The translations under genes were made by a program, and so were the position numbers. Below the pieces are notes generated by a model. It searched no databases, was not told the origin of the DNA, and saw only the letters and a program-made list of their open reading frames with translations. A DNA stretch of 64,000 bases, taken from contig CAWKOA010000016.1 of NCBI GenBank assembly GCA_963851025.1, positions 124,001 through 188,000 on the forward strand, written 5' to 3'. Position 1 is the stretch's first letter. Every line of letters begins with the position of its first letter. This DNA is from RYN-230 sp963851025. GTDB taxonomy: Bacteria; Actinomycetota; Actinomycetes; Streptosporangiales; Streptosporangiaceae. Positions 53,156 through 62,229 of this stretch are shown piece by piece.

Positions 53156-54142
53156 TTAGTCGAGGGTGAAGTAGTCGGGGGTGGGGTAGACGCCGGTGAG
53201 CTGCTTGCGGCGCTGCATGAGCAGGTCGTTGAGGAGGCTGGAGGCGCCGATGCGGAACAGCGCCGGGGTGAGCCACTCCGGCCCGGCCGTCTCCTTGACC
53301 AGGACCAGGTAGCGGACCGCGTCCTTGGCGGTGCGGACCCCGCCGGCCACCTTGACCCCGACCCGGCGCCCGGTGGCGGCCGCGAAGTCGGCCACGGCGC
53401 CCAGCATGACCAGGGCGACCGGCGGGGTAGCGGCCGGGGACACCTTGCCGGTCGAGGTCTTGATGAAGTCGGCCCCGGACAGCATGGCCAGCCACGAGGC
53501 CCGGGCCACGTTGTCCAGCGTGGCCAGCTCCCCGGTCTCCAGGATGACCTTGAGATGGGCCGGGCCGCAGGCCTCGCGGACGGCCCGGATCTCGTCGGCG
53601 ACCTGCCCGTACCGGCCGGCCAGGAACGCGCCCCGGTCGATGACCATGTCGACCTCGTCGGCGCCCGCCGCGACGGCGTCGGCCACGTCGGCCAGCTTCA
53701 CCGCCAGCGAGGCCCGGCCGGACGGGAACGCGGTGGCCACCGAGGCGACCTTCACCTCGCTGCCGGCCAGCGCGCCGCGGGCCACCGCGACCAGGTCGGG
53801 GTACACGCAGATGGCGGCCACCGGCGGCACGGCCGGGTCGGCGGGATCGGGCTGGCGGCCCTTGGCGCACAGCCCGCGGACCTTGCCCGGGGTGTCCGCG
53901 CCCTCCAGCGTGGTCAGGTTGACCATCCGGACCGCGGTGTCCAGCGCCCAGAGCTTGGCGTCCTTCTTGACCGACCGGGTGGCCAGGGTGGCGGCCCGCT
54001 GGGCCGCGCCCACCTGGTCCACGCCGGGCAGCCCGTGCAGCAGCTGGCGCAGCGCGGTGTCCGAGGAACCCGCGCCGGCCACGCCCAGTACCGCGGCGGC
54101 GGCCGCGGCCGGGCTCACCGCTGCCCTCTCCGTGACACTCAC
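53156..54142 (-). CDS. deoC: Deoxyribose-phosphate aldolase
   Basis: Cleaves 2-deoxyribose 5-phosphate to glyceraldehyde 3-phosphate and acetaldehyde. The 328-residue product belongs to the longer DeoC type; the Schiff-base lysine lies in FIKTSTGKV, the second active-site lysine in VGVKVAGGVRT, and DEVDMVIDRG holds the catalytic aspartate. The C-terminus is PDYFTLD. GTG 54142, ten bases after the adenosine deaminase stop. Last gene of the leftward deoxynucleoside operon cdd-deoA-add-deoC. Confidence 0.95.
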   Translation of the reverse strand: MSVTERAAVSPAAAAAAVLGVAGAGSSDTALRQLLHGLPGVDQVGAAQRAATLATRSVKKDAKLWALDTAVRMVNLTTLEGADTPGKVRGLCAKGRQPDPADPAVPPVAAICVYPDLVAVARGALAGSEVKVASVATAFPSGRASLAVKLADVADAVAAGADEVDMVIDRGAFLAGRYGQVADEIRAVREACGPAHLKVILETGELATLDNVARASWLAMLSGADFIKTSTGKVSPAATPPVALVMLGAVADFAAATGRRVGVKVAGGVRTAKDAVRYLVLVKETAGPEWLTPALFRIGASSLLNDLLMQRRKQLTGVYPTPDYFTLD

Positions 54143-54152
54143 GGGCGCCCCT

Positions 54153-55256
54153 TCACCGGCGCCCGGGGACCCGGACCACCGCGTTGCTCGCGGCGCGGGC
54201 GGTGGCGAATCCCGGCTTGATCACCGTGTTGATGATCTGCAGCCGCTCGTCGAAGTGCGCGAACGCGCTCTTCATCGCGTTGATCGTGAGCCATTCGAAG
54301 TCGGACCAGCCGTACCCGAACGCCTCGCTGAGCAGCGCGAACTCCGAGGACAGGCTCACCCCGCTCATCAGCCGGTTGTCGGTGTTGACGGTGACCCGGA
54401 ACGACATCTGGCGCAGCAGCCCGATCGGGTGCGTCTCGATGGACGGGGCCGCCCCGGTCTGCACGTTGGAGGAGGGGCACATCTCCAGCGGCGTCCGGCG
54501 GTCCCGGACGTAGCTGGCCAGGCGGCCCAGCGAGGCGTGGCCGTCCGCGCCGATCCGGATGTCATCCACGATCCGGACGCCGTGGCCGAGGCGCTCAGCC
54601 CCGCACCACTGCAGCGCCTCCCAGATGGACGGCAGCCCGAAACCCTCCCCGGCGTGGATCGTGATGTGGAAGTTCTCCCGGGCCACGTACTGGAACGCGT
54701 CCAGGTGCCGGGTCGGCGGGCTGCCCGCCTCGGCCCCGGCGATGTCGAACCCGACCACCCCCTCGTCGCGGTGCCGCACGGCGAGCTCGGCGATCTCCAG
54801 CGAGCGCGCGGCGGTCCGCATCGCGGTGAGCAGCGCGTACACGGTGATGCCGCGCCCGGCGCTGCCCAGCCGGAAGCCTTCCAGGACCGCGCTGACCACC
54901 TGCTCCAGGGTGAGTCCCCCGGCCACGTGCAGCTCGGGGGCGAACCGCACCTCCGCGTACACGATCCCGTCGGCGGCGAGATCCTCCGCGCACTCGGCCG
55001 CCACCCGGATCAGCGCCTCGCGGGTCTGCATGACCGCGACCGTGTGCTGGAACGCGTCCAGGTAGTACTTCAGGTGGCCGCGGTGCGCACCCCGGCGCAG
55101 CCATGCCCCGACCTCGCCCACGTCCTGCGACGGCAGCTGGTCGTAACCGATCTCACGGGCCAGGTCCACCACCGTGGCGGCCCGCAGGCCGCCATCCAGG
55201 TGGTCGTGCAGGAGCACCTTGGGAACGGCCCTGATCTCCTCGAATGTGGGAGCCAT
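54153..55256 (-). CDS. add: Adenosine deaminase
   Basis: Zinc enzyme converting (deoxy)adenosine to (deoxy)inosine, 367 residues. Metal and catalytic motifs: KVLLHDHLDGG, THAGEG-like TIHAGEGFG, ERLGHGVRI, and VTVNTDNRLMSG. The usual second aspartate pair is present as NTDN. ATG 55256, with thymidine phosphorylase ending ten bases upstream. Complete and of normal length. Confidence 0.95.
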   Translation of the reverse strand: MAPTFEEIRAVPKVLLHDHLDGGLRAATVVDLAREIGYDQLPSQDVGEVGAWLRRGAHRGHLKYYLDAFQHTVAVMQTREALIRVAAECAEDLAADGIVYAEVRFAPELHVAGGLTLEQVVSAVLEGFRLGSAGRGITVYALLTAMRTAARSLEIAELAVRHRDEGVVGFDIAGAEAGSPPTRHLDAFQYVARENFHITIHAGEGFGLPSIWEALQWCGAERLGHGVRIVDDIRIGADGHASLGRLASYVRDRRTPLEMCPSSNVQTGAAPSIETHPIGLLRQMSFRVTVNTDNRLMSGVSLSSEFALLSEAFGYGWSDFEWLTINAMKSAFAHFDERLQIINTVIKPGFATARAASNAVVRVPGRR

Positions 55257-55266
55257 CCCCCCATTG

Positions 55267-56583
55267 TCACAGATGATCGATGACCAGCGGCGGGACGTCG
55301 GGTGGCTGGTCGCCGACGGTCACCGCACCGGCCAGCGCGGCGGCGGCCCGGCCGAACCGGGATTCGTCGTCGGTCAGGAGTTCGGCCAGCGGCTGGCCCC
55401 GCTCGACCCGCTCCCCCGGCTTGGCCAGGCAGAGCACGCCGGCCGCCGGGCTGACCGGGTCCTCCTTGACCGCCCGCCCGGCGCCGAGCCGCCAGGCGGC
55501 CACCCCGACGGCCCGGGCGTCGAGCCGCTGCAGCCAGCCATCCCGGGGCGCGGGCAGCACCGGCCTGCGGTGCCGGGCCGCGGGCAGCGGCGCGTCCGGG
55601 TCGCCGCCCTGGGCCCGGACCATGTCCCGCCAGGTGTCCAGCGCGCGGCCGCTGGCCAGCGCCGCGGCCGGGTCGGCGTCGATCCCGGCCAGCCGGAGCA
55701 TCTCCCGGGCCAGCGCCAGGGTCACCTCGACCAGGTCGGGCGGGCCCTCGCCGCGCAGCGTGGCCACCGCCTCCTCCACCTCGACCGCGTTGCCCACGGC
55801 CCGGCCGAGCGGCGTGTCCATCCGGGTCAGCAGCGCCGAGGTGGCCACCCCGTGCTCGGCGCCGAGCGTCACCATGGTCCGGGCCAGCTCCCGGGCCTGC
55901 GCCTCCTCGCGCATGAACGCCCCGCTGCCCACCTTCACGTCCAGCACCAGCGCCGCCGTGCCCTCGGCGATCTTCTTGGACATGATCGAGCTGGCGATCA
56001 GCGGGATCGACTCCACGGTCCCGGTCACGTCGCGCAGCGCGTAGAGGCGGCGGTCGGCCGGGGCCAGCCCGGGCCCGGCCGCGCAGATCACGCAGCCGGC
56101 CGTCCGCAGCACCGCGCGCATCTCCTCGTTCCGCAACGAGGACCGCCACCCGCTGATGGCGTCCAGTTTGTCCAGGGTGCCGCCGGTATGGCCGAGACCG
56201 CGCCCGGACAGCTGCGGGACTGCGGCTCCGCAGCTGGCCACGAGCGGGGCGAGGATCAGCGACACCTTGTCGCCGACGCCGCCGGTGGAATGCTTGTCCA
56301 CGGTGGGGCGGCCCACCCCGGACAGGTCCAGCCGCTCCCCCGACTCGATCATGGCCGCGGTCCAGGTGCGCAGCTCGGCGGTATCCAGGCCCTGGAAGTA
56401 GATGGCCATGAGCAGGGCGGACATCTGCTCGTCGGGGACGGCGCCGGGGCCGGTGGCCAGGTAGCGGCTCAGCAGCCAGCGGATCTGGGCGTCGGTCAGC
56501 CGCTGCCCGTCCCGCTTGGCCCGGATGAGGTCGACCGCGTGGTGGTCGGAGGCGGCGGCCCCGTCCGCGGAAGGCCCGGTCAC
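55267..56583 (-). CDS. deoA: Thymidine phosphorylase
   Basis: Pyrimidine-nucleoside phosphorylase, 438 residues, producing deoxyribose 1-phosphate. DKHSTGGVGDKVSL is the phosphate-binding loop and SGRGLGHTGGTLDKLDAI the family signature; KVGSGAFM follows in the catalytic domain. The C-terminal pyrimidine-nucleoside phosphorylase domain (about residues 345-420) is present. GTG 56583, the ribosome site is weak. Confidence 0.95.
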   Translation of the reverse strand: MTGPSADGAAASDHHAVDLIRAKRDGQRLTDAQIRWLLSRYLATGPGAVPDEQMSALLMAIYFQGLDTAELRTWTAAMIESGERLDLSGVGRPTVDKHSTGGVGDKVSLILAPLVASCGAAVPQLSGRGLGHTGGTLDKLDAISGWRSSLRNEEMRAVLRTAGCVICAAGPGLAPADRRLYALRDVTGTVESIPLIASSIMSKKIAEGTAALVLDVKVGSGAFMREEAQARELARTMVTLGAEHGVATSALLTRMDTPLGRAVGNAVEVEEAVATLRGEGPPDLVEVTLALAREMLRLAGIDADPAAALASGRALDTWRDMVRAQGGDPDAPLPAARHRRPVLPAPRDGWLQRLDARAVGVAAWRLGAGRAVKEDPVSPAAGVLCLAKPGERVERGQPLAELLTDDESRFGRAAAALAGAVTVGDQPPDVPPLVIDHL

Positions 56584-56605
56584 GGCGGGTCAATCGGCAT
56601 GGCGC

Positions 56606-56620
56606 GGCGTGGCGTGGCGT
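56606..56620. repeat. GGCGT pentamer run, three copies
   Basis: Three GGCGT units, flanked by near copies (GGCGC), in the 81-bp gap between deoA and cdd. A slippage-prone tract with no evident function. Confidence 0.7.
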
Positions 56621-56664
56621 GGCGCGCGCGCCTCTTGCTGTTATCAGCCGGGGCTTCAGCGGGC

Positions 56665-57060
56665 TCAGTCACGGCGGGCGCTCAGGTCGGTGCCGGTGAA
56701 CGCGCCGGGCAGCAGCTCACCCAGCTCCCGGGGGCCGGCCTCGGTGTCCAGCAGCAGGCCCGGGCCGCCCGCCTCCAGCAGCAGCTGGCGGCACCGCCCG
56801 CAGGGCACCAGGGGCTGGCCGTCGCCGGCCACCACGCTGACCGCGGTGAGCGTCCCGCCCCCGGTCGCGTGCAGCGCGCTGACCAGCCCGCACTCGGCGC
56901 ACAGGGTGAGCCCGAACGAGGCGTTCTCGACGTTGCAGCCGGTGATCATCCGCCCGTCAGCGGCCAGGCCCGCGGCCCCGACCCGCAGCCGCGAATACGG
57001 CGCGTAGGCCCGCCCGGCCACCTCGGTGGCCGCCGCCCGCAACCCCGCCCAGTCGATCAT
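56665..57060 (-). CDS. cdd: Cytidine deaminase
   Basis: Homotetrameric zinc enzyme deaminating (deoxy)cytidine, 131 residues. NVENASFGLTLCAECG contains the catalytic glutamate and first zinc cysteine; PCGRCRQLLLE the other two. YAPYSRLRVGAA is the conserved N-terminus. ATG 57060. First gene of the cdd-deoA-add-deoC group. Confidence 0.95.
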   Translation of the reverse strand: MIDWAGLRAAATEVAGRAYAPYSRLRVGAAGLAADGRMITGCNVENASFGLTLCAECGLVSALHATGGGTLTAVSVVAGDGQPLVPCGRCRQLLLEAGGPGLLLDTEAGPRELGELLPGAFTGTDLSARRD

Positions 57061-57241
57061 GCGCCAGCCTCCGTACCGGATCGTGCCCGACCACGAAGTT
57101 AGCAGGCGGCTAGATTCGTCCCGCGGCCGTGGAACGTGCGGGCCGGCTCCTTCGTGCTTGGTGGGCGAAGGGGAGGAAAGCAGATGGCAGATGACCGGGC
57201 GGCCGGGGAACTGGCCAGCCTGCGCGGGCCTGGCGGATCAT

Positions 57242-57274
57242 CCGGCCCGGGGCGCGCGGTGCGCCCCGGGCCGG
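57242..57274 (-). terminator. Strong hairpin terminator
   Basis: Perfect 14-bp GC stem (57242-57255 with 57261-57274) and a five-base loop, seven bases beyond the stop of the gene at 57281. It separates that gene from cdd. Confidence 0.8.
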
Positions 57275-57280
57275 TCACGC

Positions 57281-57664
57281 TCATGACTCGGAGTCGTAGC
57301 GGAAGCCTTCGCGGAAGCGGCGGAACAGCCCGCCGTCGTGCATCAGCGGCTCGCCCGGCGGCGGCGCCGTCGGGCGCTCGTGCCCGACCGGCTGGTCGTA
57401 GTCGGCCCGGGCGATCGCGTCGGTCACCTGCGCGTCATCGAAGTCTGCCGAGCCGGGGATCTGCGGGACGAAGCCGACGAGATCCCCGTCCATCAGCACT
57501 TCGGCCTCCAGGGACGCGGTGCCCTCGTTGCCCCAGATCGCCTCGCGGCCGTCGGCCAGCACGACCCGCACGCCGTAGACGTCGATCCCGGCGTTCTCCA
57601 GGTGGGCGTTGATGCCCCGGTCGCGCAGCGCGTCGGCCACCCGTCGGGCCCGGTTCTCATCCAT
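57281..57664 (-). CDS. Conserved-looking hypothetical protein
   Basis: A 127-residue soluble protein: MDENRARRVADALRDRGINA, then IDVYGVRVVLADGREAIWGN and an acidic middle (AEVLMDGDLVGFVPQI), ending RRFREGFRYDSES. The start fits an alpha/beta domain that pairs with a charged nucleic-acid or protein partner, but I do not recognise the family. ATG 57664 with GGGGCG is preferred to GTG 57709. It is flanked by its own terminator, so probably transcribed alone. Confidence 0.65.
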   Translation of the reverse strand: MDENRARRVADALRDRGINAHLENAGIDVYGVRVVLADGREAIWGNEGTASLEAEVLMDGDLVGFVPQIPGSADFDDAQVTDAIARADYDQPVGHERPTAPPPGEPLMHDGGLFRRFREGFRYDSES

Positions 57665-57965
57665 CGCCCCAATGTACCGGCGGGGGGCCGGCGGGTTGTT
57701 CCCGGTCACGGCCGGGCGGGGGCGGATTTCGATTTGGCAACGGGACGGCTGCGGCCGCCTGTCACCGCTTCCCAGGCCCGCTCCCCAGGTCTAGCCTGCG
57801 GGCATCCCAGAGCGGGGCTTTTGGGATCTTCCAATACCCCGCCTACCGGGCGGAATGAGGGGGCCACCGGCGGCCCGCAGGTGGCGGGAGCCACCTCCCG
57901 GAGCGGCGGCCATGGCCGCACCGGAGGAGCAGGCGGTGTCAGCCGCCCCGGATCAGGAGGTATTC
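57665..57965. other. Promoter region of the nucleoside-transport operon
   Basis: About 300 bases between divergent genes. It includes an ATCCCA/TGGGAT stem at 57804-57827 and GGTGGC-GGGA-GCCACC near 57881-57896, within what would be the leader of the BMP lipoprotein mRNA. I checked for a purine-riboswitch core and did not see one. The stretch ends with an ideal CAGGAGG ribosome site. Confidence 0.45.
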
Positions 57966-59066
57966 GTGAGACGTACGGTCCCGGCCATCGCGGCGCTCGG
58001 CGCGCTGGCGCTGCTCGCCGCGGCGTGTGGCAGCAGCACGAACGGCCCGTCTGGCTCGTCATCGGGCAGCGCGTCCGCCAGCACGGCGGCCAGCTTCAAG
58101 GGCTGCATGGTCACCGACACTGGCGGCATCGACGACCGCTCGTTCAACGCGTCGTCGTGGCAGGGCATGCAGCAGGCGCAATCGGCGGACCCGAGCGGGG
58201 TCGCCGTGAAGTACCTCCAGTCCTCCTCGCAGAGCGACTACGTGCCGAACATCAACGCGTTCATCGGGCAGAAGTGCGGCATCATCGTCACGGTCGGCTT
58301 CCTGATGGGCAGCGCCACGCAGAGCGCGGCCAAGGCTCATCCGAGCCAGAAGCTCGCGATCGTGGACTACACCTACAACCCGGCGCTGAAGAACGTTGAC
58401 GCCCTGCTGTTCAACACGGTGCAGGACGGCTTCCTCGGCGGCTACCTGGCGGCCGGGATGACCAAGACCGGGAAGGTGGCGACGTTCGGCGGCATCAAGC
58501 TGCCCACGGTCACCATCTACATGGACGGCTTCTGGGACGGCGTGCAGTACTACAACGCCAAGCACCACACCAACGTGAAGGTGCTCGGCTGGAACGAGAA
58601 GACCCAGAACGGGAACTTCACCGGGGACTTCACCAACCAGACCAAGGGCCTGACCCTGACCAACACGTTCATCCAGGAAGGCGCGGACATCATCTTCCCG
58701 GTGGCCGGGAACGTCGGGCTGGGCGCGGCCAAGGCGGTGCAGACCGCGGACCAGCAGGGCCACAACGTCAACATGATGTGGGTGGACACCGACGGCTGCA
58801 TCAGCGCGGCGCAGTACTGCAAGTACTTCATCACCAGCGTGGAGAAGGGCATCCAGACCGCGGTGAAGACCGCGGTGCTGGGCGCCGCGCACGGCACCTT
58901 CAAGGGCGGCAACTACATCGGCACGCTGGCCAACGGAGGGGTGGGGCTCGCCCCATTCCACGACTTCGCGAGCAAGGTCCCGGCCTCGCTCCAGTCCGAG
59001 CTGGCCACGGTGAAGGCGGGCATCGAGAACGGCAGCATCCAGACGCCCACCAAGAGCCCGGTGTAA
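57966..59066 (+). CDS. BMP-family nucleoside-binding lipoprotein
   Basis: Substrate-binding protein of the BmpA/Med/NupN family, 366 residues, lipid-anchored (lipobox LAAAC near residue 20). The mature part shows GCMVTDTGGIDDRSFNASSW, the BMP nucleoside-binding opening, then GFLMGSATQSAAKAHP, DGFLGGYLAAGM and NVGLGAAKAVQTAD. GTG 57966 follows CAGGAGG at ideal spacing. Homologues bind purine and pyrimidine nucleosides, which fits the permeases and punA downstream. Confidence 0.92.
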   Translation: MRRTVPAIAALGALALLAAACGSSTNGPSGSSSGSASASTAASFKGCMVTDTGGIDDRSFNASSWQGMQQAQSADPSGVAVKYLQSSSQSDYVPNINAFIGQKCGIIVTVGFLMGSATQSAAKAHPSQKLAIVDYTYNPALKNVDALLFNTVQDGFLGGYLAAGMTKTGKVATFGGIKLPTVTIYMDGFWDGVQYYNAKHHTNVKVLGWNEKTQNGNFTGDFTNQTKGLTLTNTFIQEGADIIFPVAGNVGLGAAKAVQTADQQGHNVNMMWVDTDGCISAAQYCKYFITSVEKGIQTAVKTAVLGAAHGTFKGGNYIGTLANGGVGLAPFHDFASKVPASLQSELATVKAGIENGSIQTPTKSPV

Positions 59067-59090
59067 CCCGGCCCGGTAAGTTTTGGCTGC

Positions 59091-59125
59091 GCGTGACCCG
59101 GGCGGGGCTCCCGCCCGGGTCACGC
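59091..59125 (+). terminator. Very stable intercistronic hairpin
   Basis: A perfect 16-bp stem (59091-59106 and 59110-59125) with a three-base loop, 24 bases after the binding-protein stop and 50 before the ATPase start. Probably a partial terminator or 3' stabiliser that keeps binding-protein mRNA in excess over transporter mRNA. Confidence 0.8.
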
Positions 59126-59175
59126 TGGGTCTGGGTCGCTGCCGCTGACGCGGCGCTGGCCAGGAGGGTGGTCGG

Positions 59176-60910
59176 GTGAGGCTTGAGCTCAAGGGGATCA
59201 CGAAGCGCTTCGGCAGCCCTCGTGGCCAACGACCACATCGACCTGACCGTGGAACAGGGGCAGATCCACGCGCTGCTCGGCGAGAACGGCGCGGGCAAGA
59301 CCACCCTGATGAACGTCCTGTTCGGGCTGACGCAGCCGGACGAGGGCGAGATCCTGATCGACGGCCAGCCGCAGAGCCTCGGCTCGCCGAGCCACGCGAT
59401 CCGGGCCGGCATCGGCATGGTGCACCAGCACTTCATGCTGGTCCCGGTGTTCACCGTGGCCGAGAACGTCACGCTCGGCATGGAGCGCACCCGGGCCTTC
59501 GGCCTGCTGGACCGGCGGCGGACCCGGCGCGACGTGCGTGAGCTGTCCGAGCAGTACGGGCTGCAGGTCAACCCGGACGCGCTGGTCGAGGACCTCCCGG
59601 TGGGCGTCCAGCAGCGGGTGGAGATCGTCAAGGCGCTGCTCCGCGAGGCGAGCGTGCTCATCCTGGACGAGCCCACCTCGGTGCTGACCCCGGGCGAGAC
59701 CGAGGAACTGTTCCGCATCATGCGGGACCTGCGGGCTGGCGGCCGGTCCATCGTGTTCATCTCGCACAAGCTCAAAGAGGTCCAGGAGATCGCCGACACC
59801 ATCACGGTCATCCGGCGCGGCCGGGTGGTCGGCGAGCGGCCGCCGACCGCGAGCGACGCGGAGCTGGCCGCGCTGATGGTCGGCCGCTCGGTGCAGCTCC
59901 GGGTGACCAAGCCGCCGGCCAGCCCGGGTGACGTCCGGCTCGGGGTGCAGGGCCTGACGGTGGCGGGCGAGCAGGGCAAGCCCGCCGTGGACGACGTGTC
60001 GTTCGAGGTCCGGGCGGGCGAGATCCTCGGCGTGGCCGGGGTGCAGGGCAACGGGCAGACCGAGCTGTGCGAGGCCCTGCTCGGCCTGCTGCCGGCGGCC
60101 AGCGGGTCGGTCCGGCTGGACGGCCGGGACCTGACGCACGCCACCCCGCGGCAGCGGCTGCGCACCGGGATCGGCTACATCCCCGAGGACCGCCAGGAAG
60201 ACGGCCTGGTGGCCGGCTTCTCGGTGGCGGACAACCTCATCCTGGACGTGTACAACGAGCCTCCCTACGCGTCGCGGATCGCGCTGGACCTCGGCACGAT
60301 CCGCGCCACCGCGGCCGAGCGGGTCGCGGACTTCGACATCCGCACCACGTCGACCGCGACCCCGGCGGGCACCCTGTCCGGCGGCAACCAGCAGAAGGTC
60401 ATCCTGGCCCGGGAGATGGGCCGGGACATCAAGCTGCTGGTGGCCAGCCAGCCGACCCGCGGGCTGGACGTGGGCTCCATCGAGTTCGTGCACCGGCGCA
60501 TCGTGGAGGAGCGTGACCAGGGCGTGGCGGTGCTGATCATCTCGTCGGAGCTGGACGAGATCTACGCCCTGTCCGACCGGATCGCGGTCATGTACGAGGG
60601 GAAGATCACCGGGTTCCGTGACCCGGACGTCCCCGCCGAGGAGCTCGGCATGCTGATGGCCGGCGCGACCGACGCCGACGCCGCCGCCTCCACCGCGGCG
60701 GGCGGCCACGGGCCCGGCGCCGGTGGCGAGGCCGCCGCCGAGACCGGCCTCATGGCCTCGGGACTGCTCGGCATCGGCGTCCCGGAAGCCGGGCCACCCG
60801 CCGGTACAGGATCGGCCGGTACAGAATCCGCCGGCACCGGACCCGCCAGCACAGAATCCGGTGGCACCGGGGACGGCGACCCGGCGGACGACGGAGGTGA
60901 GCCCGAATGA
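59176..60910 (+). CDS. Nucleoside ABC transporter tandem ATPase (frameshifted at the N-terminus as read)
   Basis: NupO/YufO-like double ATPase, about 577 residues. GTG 59176 gives RLELKGITKRFGS, then the frame changes at CCC 59217-59219; with CC it continues LVANDHIDLTVEQGQ. Domain 1 has GENGAGKTTLM, a degenerate signature VGVQQRVEIVKAL and LILDEPTSVL; domain 2 has GVQGNGQTEL, LSGGNQQKVILAREM and a Walker B-like LLVASQPTRGLDVG, in which the usual LIAAQPTRGLD is preserved. A Gly/Ala/Thr-rich tail of about 75 residues follows. ATGA overlap with the first permease. Confidence 0.88.
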
Positions 60911-62229
60911 GCGAGTCACCGGCCGCCCCGCCCCCGGCGCCCGCAGAACCCGCCGCCGAGACCAGCCCGGCCCCGAACGGCCGGGGGCAGTTCGGCCGGG
61001 CCGTGATCGACGGCATCCTCGAGGGCAACTCGGTGGTGGTCACGATCCTGGCCATCGTGGTGGCCATGGTCCTGGGCGGCCTGCTGATCGCGTTCACCGA
61101 CCCGGCCGTGCTGCGGGCGTGGGGCTCCTTCTTCTCCGACCCCGGCCACGCGATCGCCCTGGCCTGGGACGCCGCCGCCGGCGCCTACGTGGCCATGTTC
61201 GAGGGCGCCATCATCAACCCGCACACGGTCACGGCCGTGTTCCACCAGGCGTCGCTGGCCACCGCGCTGCACGACGGCTACATCAGCGCGGTGTTCAACC
61301 CGCTGTCCGAGACCGCGGTCAACGCCACGCCGCTGATCCTCACCGGCCTGTCGGTCGGCCTGGCCTTCCGGGCCGGCCTGTTCAACATCGGCGCCGCGGG
61401 CCAGTGGATCGGCGGCGCCATCGTGGCCACCTGGCTCGGCTTCGGGGTGAGCCTGCCCCCCGTCATCCACGTGATCGTCTGCATCCTGGGCGCGTTCGCC
61501 GGCGGGGCCGTGATCGGCTGGATCGTCGGGGAACTGAAGGCCCGCACCGGCGCGCACGAAGTCGTCGTGACGATCATGCTCAACTACGTCATGTACTACT
61601 TCCTGGCCTACATCCTGGGCACCAGCTCACTGCAGCAGCCGCACAGCACCAACCTGATCAGCCCGGTGATCGCGATCGACTCCCGGCTGTGGCACATCGC
61701 TGGCCCCAGCCTGCGGGTCAACGCCGGGTTCCTGCTCGCCCTGGCCGCCGCGGCCGGTGTCTGGTGGCTGCTGGAGCGCAGCACGACCGGCTTCGAGTTC
61801 CGCGCGGTCGGGGCCAACCCGAGCGCGGCCCGGACCGCGGGGATGAGCGTGGAGCGCAGCTGGGTGCTGGTCATGCTGCTGGCGGGCGGCCTGGCTGGCC
61901 TGGCGGCCTGCACGGTCATCCAGGGCACCGACTACCAGCTGAACTTCCAGAGCTACGGTACCTACGGGTTCGACGGCATCACGGTGGCCCTGCTCGGCCG
62001 GGCCCGGCCGCTCGGCATCGTGCTGTCCGCGCTGCTGTTCGGCGCGCTGCACGCCGGCGGCGTGCAGATGCAGGCGGCGACCCAGATTCCGGTGGACATC
62101 GTCACCGTCATCCAGTCCCTCATCGTCCTGTTCGTCGCCGCCCCGCCGCTGATCCGGGCCATGTTCCGGCTGCGCCGGGCGCGGGCCGGCGGCCTGAGCG
62201 AGACCGTCGCCAAAGGGTGGAACGCATGA
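60907..62229 (+). CDS. Nucleoside ABC transporter permease 1 (NupP-like)
   Basis: A 440-residue permease of the BPD_transp_2 type. A disordered Pro/Ala head of about 30 residues precedes the membrane part; landmarks are GLFNIGAAGQWIGG, HEVVVTIMLNYVMYY and the C-terminal LFVAAPPLIRAMF. ATG 60907 overlaps the ATPase stop, and its own stop overlaps the next ATG, so the transporter is translationally coupled. Confidence 0.9.
   Translation: MSESPAAPPPAPAEPAAETSPAPNGRGQFGRAVIDGILEGNSVVVTILAIVVAMVLGGLLIAFTDPAVLRAWGSFFSDPGHAIALAWDAAAGAYVAMFEGAIINPHTVTAVFHQASLATALHDGYISAVFNPLSETAVNATPLILTGLSVGLAFRAGLFNIGAAGQWIGGAIVATWLGFGVSLPPVIHVIVCILGAFAGGAVIGWIVGELKARTGAHEVVVTIMLNYVMYYFLAYILGTSSLQQPHSTNLISPVIAIDSRLWHIAGPSLRVNAGFLLALAAAAGVWWLLERSTTGFEFRAVGANPSAARTAGMSVERSWVLVMLLAGGLAGLAACTVIQGTDYQLNFQSYGTYGFDGITVALLGRARPLGIVLSALLFGALHAGGVQMQAATQIPVDIVTVIQSLIVLFVAAPPLIRAMFRLRRARAGGLSETVAKGWNA

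Noticed and set aside
57184..57612. Small plus-strand gene starting at ATG 57184 after GGGGAGGAAAG
   Set aside because: The ribosome site is attractive, but the product quickly becomes Arg/Ser/Pro-rich, runs through the 57242 terminator and lies antisense to the gene at 57281.
57665..57965. Purine or cobalamin riboswitch upstream of the nucleoside-transport operon
   Set aside because: The conserved core sequences were not found; only simple hairpins are visible.
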